32,793 bases of DNA. It comes from Vairimorpha apis BRL 01 (lineage: Eukaryota; Microsporidia; Nosematidae). Location: NCBI GenBank assembly GCA_000447185.1, contig KE647309.1:1-32793 (forward strand), given 5' to 3'. Below the pieces are notes generated by a model. The model worked only from the letters and a program-made list of their open reading frames with translations. It searched no databases and was not told the DNA's origin. Shown in pieces: positions 21,250-29,840 of this stretch (its first letter is position 1; the number at the start of each line of letters is the position of its first letter). The translations under genes and the position numbers were made by a program.

Positions 21250-22201
21250 TATAAAATAACAACAATGATTTAAAGTGTCAATATAATATCCTGTATGCTA
21301 CAAAAAACATAATTTTTGAAAATATATTAAATTTTTTACTATTTGTACTTTAATTGTATAAAACTGCTTTATATTATGTTTATATAATTATTTATATTTA
21401 AGTATCAGTATTTAAATATTTTAAAAAAAGAAAAATTTATATAAATATACTTCTACAATAAAAAAAAACATGTAGAATTTTGTACCTAAAATTATTTTTT
21501 CAAATATTTTCATGTAAATATTAAGAAAACGATTATATCAAATATATATTGTTAAATTTTTTAAATTCTTTTTCATAATGAAAATGTAATATAATATATT
21601 ACATTATAAAATTCAAATTTTTATTAATATAATTTAATTAATAAGTAATGTTTTACATTTACACAAAATAATATTCTTCTTTTTCAAAAAATAAATTTTT
21701 AAAACAACCAATACATTTGATTTTTAAAATTTCAATATTACGTCTTAAAAATAATATAAATTATTTATATTTTTAAATGAAAATTTTACTTATATTTATT
21801 TTTTAAAAAAGTTAATATTTAAAATAATTTTGCTGAAAAAAATAAATACAAATATATTTTATAGTTAAAATAGACAAATACTACTTTACAAAATTAATTA
21901 ATGTATTTCATCTATTTTTTTGTATAAAATTATTACAATATATATTTTTCTGGAAATTATAAATAATAAAAACTAAAAAAAACTTTATATTTTTTTGAAA
22001 AAATAAAATGTTTTATATTGATATCTTTTAATACTTATATACAAAAAACTATGTTTTTATTTATAAAAAAAGCAAATAAACGTTATATTTATATTTAAAC
22101 ATTTTATTTATATTAACAGTTAAAATAGTAACAATTTATTAAACATTTGTAAGATATTTTAATGACCAAAACAACAAAACAAATCAAAATTTCAAAAATT
22201 T
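21250..22201. other. A+T-rich spacer, nothing recognised
   Basis: Spacer between the convergent 3' ends of glutaredoxin 2 and eIF5A. No open frame or RNA gene was found. Confidence 0.5.
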
Positions 22202-22672
22202 TTAATTAAAAACTGGCTTAATTGAATCTAATTTATAAAACCCTGGAAGCGCTCTGATAGTTAAATCAAATTCATCTGCAGCTTCGTTTGATGAAACAAT
22301 TTCATTTATTTTAGATTTATCTTCTGCTGACATAGAATCTTTAACATTAATTTCTATGCAATTATTTTTATCATCTCTTATACTCATAGTATCATCAATA
22401 AAATCAAATAATTTAACATTAACTTTTATCATTTTAACTATTGTGGCTCTATCGTTAGCTACAAGAATTAAATTCCTAGAATTTCCAGTATTAACATCTT
22501 TTGCTTCTACGGTAGTTTTTGCAGATCCATGTTTACCTGTTTTAACTGCGCCAACATCAGTTACACAAGTAAACTTAACAGTTCCATCATTTTCGACAAT
22601 TTTTAAGTAATGTCCAACTTTAATATCCTTTCTGTCGATGGTATTTTCTTGGAATTTAAAAATTTCTGACAT
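22202..22672 (-). CDS. translation factor eIF5A
   Basis: eIF5A binds the ribosomal E site and relieves stalling during elongation and termination; it works only after a Lys is converted to hypusine. The 156-residue protein has an N-terminal SH3-like domain with the hypusine loop KTGKHGSAK; the modified residue should be Lys47. A C-terminal OB-fold domain follows (VKLFDFIDDTMSIRDD and FDLTIRALPGFYKLDSIKPV). The usual DICP-like linker after the first domain appears altered. The start is taken at MSEIF because CCC lies at 22678-22680 just upstream; an in-frame Met at 22693 would add MIIITLT, which includes the motif. The frame is intact. Confidence 0.93.
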   Translation of the reverse strand: MSEIFKFQENTIDRKDIKVGHYLKIVENDGTVKFTCVTDVGAVKTGKHGSAKTTVEAKDVNTGNSRNLILVANDRATIVKMIKVNVKLFDFIDDTMSIRDDKNNCIEINVKDSMSAEDKSKINEIVSSNEAADEFDLTIRALPGFYKLDSIKPVFN

Positions 22673-23319
22673 TGTAAGGGTAATAATAATCAAAAAATTT
22701 ATATATTTTTAAAATTATTCAAAATATAAACTTAGTGATCATATATATATATATTTATTTAAAAATATTTTATAAAAATTTTTAATAATGTAATTAATTT
22801 TATACGTGTTAAAAAAATTAAAAATACTACATATTTTATTTAATAAAAAGAGTAAACAACAAAAAAATATAATTAAAGTATATTTATTCATCAAAAATTA
22901 AAAAAAGATTTATAATAATGATTGACAAATTTTCATAATATTTTGAATTTAAAACAAATTACAAATTTATATTAAAATTTTGTGATAATTAATTTAATAG
23001 AAAAGATATGTTATTTTCTTATTTTTATATCTTAAATTAAATTAATATTTTTATTTTTTAATACAACTAAAAAACATTTTTAAAAATCTAAAAAATGCTA
23101 TATTAAAGCAATAGAAATACTTTAAATTTTTTATGTTACCATCATTTTTAAATAATTTTTATTGAAAAATTCAATTTATAAGCATTTTTTAAAAAAAATT
23201 ACGTTTCATAAAACATATATTTAAATGTTTTTTCATATGACAAGAAAATCAAAGTTAATTTGAAAATGTTGTAAATAACAAAAGTAAAGTGTATTTTTCT
23301 ATAGAATTACCCTAACATA
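22673..23319. other. A+T-rich divergent spacer
   Basis: It contains the CCC motif of eIF5A (22678-22680), an (AT)n microsatellite near 22741 and the CCC motif of the next gene (23310-23312). No gene is seen. Confidence 0.5.
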
Positions 23320-23534
23320 ATGTTAAATAAAATTTTTGACGATCCAAAACTATTAGAGAAAATCTTAAAACATTTAGAAGCATATGAACTTACAAATCAA
23401 GATACTGATTCTAAAATTAAAAAAAAATTTTATCCACAACAGAATACAAAAATTTTATTAATAAATCTAATTCAGTTGATATAAATGATGTTTTTATAAA
23501 CAAAAGTTTTATAATTGAACAATTTAAAAAATAA
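23320..23534 (+). CDS. small hypothetical protein, one frameshift
   Basis: A CCC motif at 23310-23312 is followed by ATG at 23320. The frame reads MLNKIFDDPKLLEKILKHLE and on to KKKFYPQQNT. After one extra A in the run near 23448-23452 it continues KNFINKSNSVDINDVFINKS and ends FKK, about 71 residues in all. Unbroken, it would stop after 54 residues. The first 25 residues look like an amphipathic helix. No family is recognised. Coding is supported by the start motif and by the amino acid composition being unlike translated spacer. The stop lies only 29 bp from the convergent Rpn3 stop, so the 3' ends may overlap as transcripts. Confidence 0.5.
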
Positions 23535-23563
23535 AGAAAAACAAAAGATAAATGTAATAAGTT

Positions 23564-24619
23564 TTATTTTCTAACATTTCCATAACAAGGTACTTCATTC
23601 TTAGGATATTTCAATTCTCCTTTAATTTTATTATTAATATTCAATAAATCAGCGAATTGAAGTTTATTTTGTTTTTTAATTGACTTAGTTTGTTCATTAT
23701 TATAATATGTCTGATTTTTAACATATCCTGTAATTAATCCATTCTTTATACTTTTTTTCAAAATATATTCTAAATCATCAACATACATATCGAGTTTAAA
23801 ACTAAGATCTGTAAATGAAATTTTAGAATATATCAAACTTGCACATCTAATTTTTTCTTGAATTACATTATGAGATAATCTCATTACAATAAAAAACAAT
23901 TTCTCTAACATAAAAAATTCTTTATTTTCATTTACAAAATTTAAAAATTTATTCATATCTGCTTGTTTAATTATTTTAACTAATTTAAAGTATTTTTCTA
24001 ATCTTTTATCATATTCAACATCAATTTGAAAATTTGACTGTAATAATTTTGTTAAAATAATATATTTTTTCGTTTCTCTGGACATTTTAGCAGTTCTGAA
24101 AAAATCATAAGCTTTATTATAATTACCTTCTACTAATTCAATAATCCCATTATAAAAATTATATATTCCTAATTCAGACTGAGAAATTTCATTTTCCATT
24201 TTAAAATAAACATCATTACATAACATGTAATCTAATAAACAATTTGTAATAACCGATACAGATTCTTTGTTATTAAATTCTTTATTAGAAACTAACAAAT
24301 TAAAAAATATATCATTGTTTAAACCTGAATATTTTCTAGCTAAATAATACAATCTTAAAATTTTAGCTATAAAAATATCATAAGAGCAATTTCTTCCCCA
24401 TAGAAGTTCCTTAATTTCAATTTCTATAAAAGAAATAACCATTTCAAATTTCTTATGTTTAAACAATACCATAGCGTTAATTGTTTTATCAATAATGTGT
24501 TCATCTGGCATAGAATTTACAATATTCTTATAGATATAAGAAAATTTTCTGTTGAATAAATCATAGTCTTGTTTACTGCAAATCTTGTATAACAAATTTT
24601 CTAAATCTTCACAATTCAT
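23564..24619 (-). CDS. RPN3: 26S proteasome lid subunit Rpn3 (PSMD3-like)
   Basis: Rpn3 is a PCI-domain scaffold of the proteasome lid. The 351-residue protein has a helical-repeat N-terminal part, including YNFYNGIIELVEGNYNKAYD, which matches the Rpn3 repeat YxGxIxAIQLDYxxA. The PCI winged-helix segment reads RLSHNVIQEKIRCASLIYSK and continues ISFTDLSFKLDM, then VDDLEYILKKSIKNGLITG. This follows RLRHNVIKxGxRxxxLxYSRISLADIAxKL and AExIVxKAIRDGxIxA closely. The family is usually about 500 residues, so the N-terminus is trimmed. The start is set at MNCEDL because CCCC (24620-24623) abuts that ATG; an in-frame Met at 24655 would put the motif inside the gene. The frame is intact. Confidence 0.85.
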   Translation of the reverse strand: MNCEDLENLLYKICSKQDYDLFNRKFSYIYKNIVNSMPDEHIIDKTINAMVLFKHKKFEMVISFIEIEIKELLWGRNCSYDIFIAKILRLYYLARKYSGLNNDIFFNLLVSNKEFNNKESVSVITNCLLDYMLCNDVYFKMENEISQSELGIYNFYNGIIELVEGNYNKAYDFFRTAKMSRETKKYIILTKLLQSNFQIDVEYDKRLEKYFKLVKIIKQADMNKFLNFVNENKEFFMLEKLFFIVMRLSHNVIQEKIRCASLIYSKISFTDLSFKLDMYVDDLEYILKKSIKNGLITGYVKNQTYYNNEQTKSIKKQNKLQFADLLNINNKIKGELKYPKNEVPCYGNVRK

Positions 24620-24623
24620 GGGG
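24620..24623 (-). promoter_or_regulatory. CCCC start-proximal motif of Rpn3
   Basis: On the coding strand CCCC lies directly against ATG (24619). It decides between two in-frame start codons. Confidence 0.6.
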
Positions 24624-24844
24624 TAACATATAAAAATTTTATTGTAAACAATCAAGGTAAATGTTTATGCGTACTATTCATTAACCATCATTGAAGTTTT
24701 AAGAGAAAACAATATTTATTTTTAATATTTTTATGCATAAGTTTTTTTAAAAGTTAAATTTAAAATATAAAAATGATAATTATATATTTAAAAAAAAGAT
24801 TAAAAAATATTTAGTTTTTTTATCAACTAAAAAATAATAACCCT

Positions 24845-25240
24845 ATGATTTTTACAATTGGTTTAATAATTGTTTTAACAATAATATTTATTCTATTACG
24901 TAAAAAAGCTAAAACTAAGAAGATTATTTTTATTGGACTTAGATCTTCTGGAAAAACAAAAGTTATAAATTATTTAGAAAAAGTATCATGTAAGACTGTA
25001 CCTACACTTAAAGCTTATGAAATAAAATATAAAGGTATTGATATACGTGAAGAATTATATCATAAAGATTATATTTTTACTAAGGAATATAAATATATTT
25101 TCTTTTTGAAAAACGAAGATGAAATTTTTGCCTTGAAGGATTACAACATCACATTTGTTATGTTTAAAACTAGTAATCGTATAATTAATAATATTACTTA
25201 TTTTAATGATGATCCATCTTATATTGAAAAATTATTATAA
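24845..25240 (+). CDS. signal recognition particle receptor beta-like membrane GTPase, short
   Basis: SR-beta anchors the SRP receptor to the ER membrane. This 131-residue protein has an N-terminal membrane segment (residues 1-18, MIFTIGLIIVLTIIFILL) and a basic linker. A P-loop follows, GLRSSGKT at 31-38, preceded by KIIFI as a beta strand. That order, anchor then P-loop GTPase, is typical of SR-beta. TVPTLKAYEIKYKG could correspond to the switch I region. The DxxG switch II motif and a clear NKxD are not visible, and the protein is about half the normal length. An Arf-like or other reduced GTPase is possible. The start is supported by CCC at 24841-24843, one base before ATG. The frame is intact. 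Confidence 0.6.
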   Translation: MIFTIGLIIVLTIIFILLRKKAKTKKIIFIGLRSSGKTKVINYLEKVSCKTVPTLKAYEIKYKGIDIREELYHKDYIFTKEYKYIFFLKNEDEIFALKDYNITFVMFKTSNRIINNITYFNDDPSYIEKLL

Positions 25241-27337
25241 GTTTACCAGAATTTGTTATACAATAAATTTTAAGTGCAAGATGACAAATAAGTTGAAATG
25301 GTAAATAGACTGTCATATATAATAAAATAATACAATTTTGTTATTTAAATTATTTAATTTTTAAAATCTTATATAAAACTACTTTAAAAGTTAAACTATT
25401 TGATTTTTCAATGTATCTTGATTACAAAAAAATTTTAATTATTTTTTTAATCTCATTTATTGTAAATTTTAAAAGTTTAATTTTATAATTTGTTCGATCT
25501 TTTATGATTAGGTGAAAATATGTCAAAATTATAATATTAAAAATATTTGGTAAGTAAAAATCCTATTATTTGTAATATAAATTAAAATAATATTTCTTTT
25601 ATTTTTGTGTTAAAAAAAAGTATTTTTTCATATCTTGTAAATTTTATATATATTCTATTTTTTATATATGTTGTATTTTTATATATTACTTTTTTATGTT
25701 TTTTTAATAAGAAAGTACAATATTAAAAAAATTTAATTAGTAATAATAGCATAGATTGTATAAAAACGATATTAAATTAAAAGTGTTGTTATTGATTTTT
25801 TATATTGATAATTATAAAAATAAAATACAATAATGTCTAAAAAAATATCATTTAATTATTATTTATGTTTAATTTTATTTTTTTCTAAAATATTTTGAAG
25901 TTTTTAACAATATACAACACAAATATTAAATCTTGATTTTGTATATATACAATTTAAATAAATAACATAATATACTTTGTGAATTTAAATTTAGTAATAT
26001 TCGAATTGATTTGAATGTAATACTTGTATAAGATCTAAATAATAATAATCTTAAAAATTAATTTTATAAAAAAATAGCGAAAAGTATGAATTTTTTAATC
26101 ATTAAAATTAGATAAAAAATTAGAAATTGAATTGTACGTTATTCTTAGAGTTTTAATAATATTATAAATTTTTTAATTTAAATTATTTTGTTTAAAGTGC
26201 ATATGTATTTTTACAAGAAATGATTATATCAAAAAATTGTAATAAAAAACAGATACATTAAGTTTAAAATAACGAAATTCTAGTTAAACTATATAACAAA
26301 TCATTGTATATTTTAAAAAATGATTATTTGAAAAAAATTATTATTTATTTATACTTTTGTTTCTTGTTAATTATATGTAAATTGAAAAAAAGATTTATAA
26401 TTATTTATCAAATAAAATTTTAACTAAATTTTATAGTTTTTATTGATATATAAAAATTAAAATATTTTTTTTTAAAATGTTTAAGAAATTTTATAATTAA
26501 TTAGTATAAATAATATTTTTGTTGTCGTTTGAACTGAACATATGGTTGAAGAAGGTTTTCTTTTTATAGATAAATGGTGTTGATTGTTTCACATCAACAC
26601 ATAGGTTTCTGATCTCAAACTTAACCTGAAACAGACAGCTTTAGGTCTGCCTACAACAAATATTTTACCATATTTTATTCGTTATTTTGAAATAGTTTTA
26701 AAGACAATAATAACAAAAATTTTTAAAATTTGATTAATATAAATATTTTAAATAAAATAATTGCTTTCTAAATTAGAATTTTGATATTATTTTATAGTTT
26801 TATTTACATTTTATTTCTCAAAAATTTTATAAATACAATTTTTAAAAATCAATAATATGACATTTTCTATTAAACAAAACATTGCATTTTAATATGAATT
26901 AAAATCATATAAAAAATTCGTTTTACAGGTACAAAATATATCGATTAAATTTCTTAAATTAAAAAATTAATATTTAAAAGTAAAACATTTATTAAAAGTT
27001 ATTTATAAAACAATATAGATATTTTTTAATTTGCATGTTTTTTTTTAAAAAATAAAATAATTATTTTAAATACAATTTATTTTGTTAAATAAATTTTTAT
27101 TAGTTATAATAAAAAAATAAAATTTAATTTTCTAATTAAATTTAGTATTAAATATACTATTAAAAATAAATTGTATATATATTTATATATTATAAAGAAA
27201 ATTTTAACAATTTAACAAAAGTAAATATATATTTAAACGGTTAAAAAATTTTATAGCTAACTTTCAAAAAGTAAAAAATTAATTTCTTTGTCCTTAAATA
27301 TCAAAAATATATATATGTAATTACTATGACATTATTC
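25241..27337. other. 2.1-kb gene desert containing repeat copy 2
   Basis: No protein gene or tRNA is seen. A GTAAGT at 25551 has no open frame around it. The only non-random island is the structured repeat at 26518-26660. Confidence 0.55.
26518..26660 (+). ncRNA. structured repeat element, copy 2 (candidate ncRNA)
   Basis: About 93% identical to copy 1 across 26521-26658, in the same orientation, with unrelated flanks. The closing stem here is TTTGTTGT with ACAACAAA. The hairpin GTGTTGA/TCAACAC is unchanged. In the next hairpin TAGGTTT pairs with AAACTTA through one G-U pair. The last hairpin keeps five pairs (CAGAC/GTCTG). Changes fall mostly in single-stranded parts or keep pairing. See copy 1 for alternatives. 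Confidence 0.55.
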
Positions 27338-28250
27338 TCAGGTTCGTTCAATATTAATGATATCATAAAACATTCCGTAAAATATTAATTTTGAATTACT
27401 TCCTTTAACTATTTTCAAATGTGTCATACCTATAATTTTAATCAGTTCATAGTTTTCTTCGTTTTTTGCTATTCTGAATAAAGAAGAAATTAAATCTTCA
27501 GGATCATATTTTTGTTTCCATATATCTTCAAATTTTTTTATTCCTTCGTTTATGTCTTCGTTTAATGTATTTAAAAAGTCTTTAAGTAATTTAGGGGATG
27601 GAACTCCAATTAATTTAACAAGATAATCTTCAGTAATAATATTGGGATAGTTTACACAAAGTTGTAAAATATTCAAACATTGTCTCATATCACCATCACT
27701 TGTATCTATTATAAATTCTATCGCGTCGTCGTTAATTCTTATATTTTCTTTTTGAATAATCTCTTGTAATCTAGGTCTAACAAATAGTTTTTCAAATTTT
27801 AAAACAGCACACCTACTTTGGATAGGTTCAAAAATTTTAGCAGAATTATTACAAATTAAAATAAATTTACAAGTATCGCTATTTACTTCCATAATACGTC
27901 TCATAGCTTGCTGTGCATTTACTGTCATACTATCACATTCATCAAGTATAATAATTTTGAATGGTACATTTTTAATACTTCTCATGCAAAAATCCTTAAT
28001 ATTTGTACGTACAGTATCTATTCCACGGTCATCTGAAGCATTTAATTCCAAAATTGCACTTGAATCATTTAATAATATTTTGGCAATTAATTTTGCAGAT
28101 GTTGTTTTTCCTGTACCCGGCGGACCTTGTAAACATTAAATGTGGAAAAGATTTTGATTTTATAAGTGAATTTAATGTTTCTAAATTATTTTTGCTTCCA
28201 ATTATATCAGAAAGTTTTTTTGGTTTATATTTGTGAACTAAAAGATCCAT
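27338..28250 (-). CDS. replication factor C small subunit (Rfc4/RFC2 type), frameshifted once
   Basis: RFC is the clamp loader that opens PCNA during DNA replication and repair. Two frames join into about 303 residues. The N-terminus reads LVHKYKPKKLSDIIGSKNNL (RFC box II region). The Walker A loop is split by the frame break: removing one A from an AA pair (28127-28128 on the plus strand) restores FTGPPGTGKTTSAKLIA. Then come ELNASDDRGIDTVR, Walker B ILDECDSMTVNAQQAMRR (DECD in place of DEAD) and the arginine-finger motif EPIQSRCAVLKF. SDGDMRQCLNILQ (sensor 2) follows. EPIQSRCAVL is characteristic of yeast Rfc4/human RFC2. The start ATG at 28250 has CCC at 28253-28255. The length is normal. 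Confidence 0.9.
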
Positions 28251-28428
28251 AAGGGCAAAAAATGTTTTTATACAAACTCAATATTTTAAAAAACAAATTT
28301 TTAAATTAAAAGTAAAAAATATGGATAAAATACACATTTAGTTGTTTTTAATAGAAACCACAAATTATAAAAAAAACAATAATTTTATAAAATAATTATT
28401 GAAATATTTTAATTTTTAATAGAATAAT

Positions 28429-28796
28429 TTATCTCTTATAATATACTTTAGATTGACAACCAACATAAGGACATATGACTTCAGAATTTGTAACATATGT
28501 ATGAAAATACTTTTCTCATAAACATGACCACATTTATTTTTATAAGGCGTTTTGATAATTTTTTGTGTAAATGGACATCGAATACTACTTTTAATACTTT
28601 TAAATTCCATTTCGTTTTCAAAATTTTCTTCAATATTTTCAAGTTTTGAAACAAATTCATCAAATATAGAATTTTTCAAAATTAACTCTTTTTTATTTAG
28701 AATTTCTTTGTGTATATTAACAATTTCTTTGAATTCATTTTCATTAATTTTCAATATTTCATCTAGTAAATCTTTTTTTTGTAGATATATATTCAT
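28429..28796 (-). CDS. Nse2/Mms21-like SP-RING SUMO ligase, frameshifted once
   Basis: Nse2 is the SUMO E3 ligase of the Smc5/6 DNA-repair complex. A coiled-coil N-terminal half (residues about 5-65, Lys/Glu/Ile-rich, suited to Smc5 binding) precedes an SP-RING of the zf-Nse type. It reads IRCPFTQKIIKTPYKNKCGHVYEKS, with Cys89 and His91 as zinc ligands. One extra T in the TTTT run near 28509-28512 then brings in YVTNSEVICPYVGCQSKVYY, supplying the remaining ligands CPYVGC. Without this shift the second half of the zinc site is lost. About 122 residues result, half the yeast length, but the pattern C-H...CPxxxC is clear. An ATG in another frame overlaps the start; no CCC is visible. Confidence 0.78.
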
Positions 28797-28975
28797 CCAT
28801 AAAAGGATTTAAAAAAATATTTTATTGCTAAAAATTTTTATTTTTATACTATTTAACAAAAAAATTAAATGAAACTTAGCAAAAAAAAATTTTAAATATT
28901 ATTTTTTTAAAGTAAAATTATTTATACTTAAAATTTATTTTTATATCATTTTTCTAAAATAATTTTTAAATCCTT

Positions 28976-29799
28976 ATGAAAAATTCTTTAAAATATAAAG
29001 ATTTTAAAAATAATAATATAGACGAATATATTTTAAATTTGTTTGATAAAGAAGCAAATAAAAGAAAAAAAATTGAAGAAAGTGAATCATATGACAGTTT
29101 TAATCAGAAAATTATATATTTATTTATAGGTAAAAGGAAATTTGAAATTACTAATAATTTATTCAATTTTTATAAAAGTTCTACATTGTATGTTTGCAAT
29201 GATTGTTTAGAATTATATGATTTAGAAATAAGTTTTAAAAGGCATATAAAAAAATGTAGTAAAATTATTGCAGGATCTTATGTAGTATATCATGATGAAA
29301 ACATCAAAATTTTAAAAATACAAGGTTTAGATAATATATCTATTTGTCAAAATATATGTAATATTGGTCGATGTTTCATAAAAATAAAACATTATTTTGG
29401 GATATTGAAAATTATAATTTTTTTTACTTTTTGAAAATAATATATTTGCAGGATATTTTTCAGAAGAAATTTTAAATTCTGATAATAATTTATCATGTAT
29501 TACTATTTTTCCAGATTTTCAAAAAAAGGGTACGGATTACTTTTAGTTGATTTTAGTTACTATTTAAAAAAAGGTACATGTGAAAAACCGTTAAGTGTAG
29601 ATGGAATTAATTTATATAATAAATATTGGAAAAATAAAATATTTTTATATTTGAAAAAAATAACGGCAAAAGCAAATCTATAATAAATATAGCAGACGAT
29701 TTGAATATGAATGAGGATGATGTAATTACAGGTCTTAATCTTTTAAACGCTAAATTAAGTAAAAGAATTAGTGTTAAAAATATAAAAATTAAAATATAA
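28976..29799 (+). CDS. MYST-family histone acetyltransferase (Esa1-like), four frame breaks
   Basis: MYST enzymes acetylate histone tails; Esa1 is the essential H4/H2A enzyme of NuA4. Joined frames give about 275 residues, starting with a C2HC zinc finger (YVCNDC...RHIKKC, Cys74, Cys77, His90, Cys94). The catalytic core has GSYVVYHDENIKILKIQG and CQNICNIGRCF, then KTLFWDIENYNFFYF and AGYFSEE. CITIFPDFQKKGYGLLLVDF follows, with the catalytic-type Cys and the acetyl-CoA loop QxxGxG. CEKPLSVDG keeps the Glu matching Esa1 Glu338. A winged-helix end follows (IINIADDLNMNEDDVITGL). Breaks near 29372, 29427-29432, 29520-29527 and 29640-29646 are each corrected by one extra A or T. There is no chromodomain, so only the catalytic half of Esa1 is present. 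The start has TCC rather than CCC upstream. Confidence 0.85.
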
Positions 29800-29840
29800 A
29801 TTTTGTAAAAATACAATGTATTTTATAAATAAATAAATTA

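Noticed and set aside
25551..25556. GTAAGT as a second intron donor
   Set aside because: No open frame precedes it and no protein is rebuilt by splicing to nearby AG sites; it lies in a gene desert.
8215..26660. The two repeats as a CRISPR array or LTR pair
   Set aside because: Two copies 18 kb apart with unrelated spacers and unrelated genes between them; no short regular spacing and no retroelement proteins.
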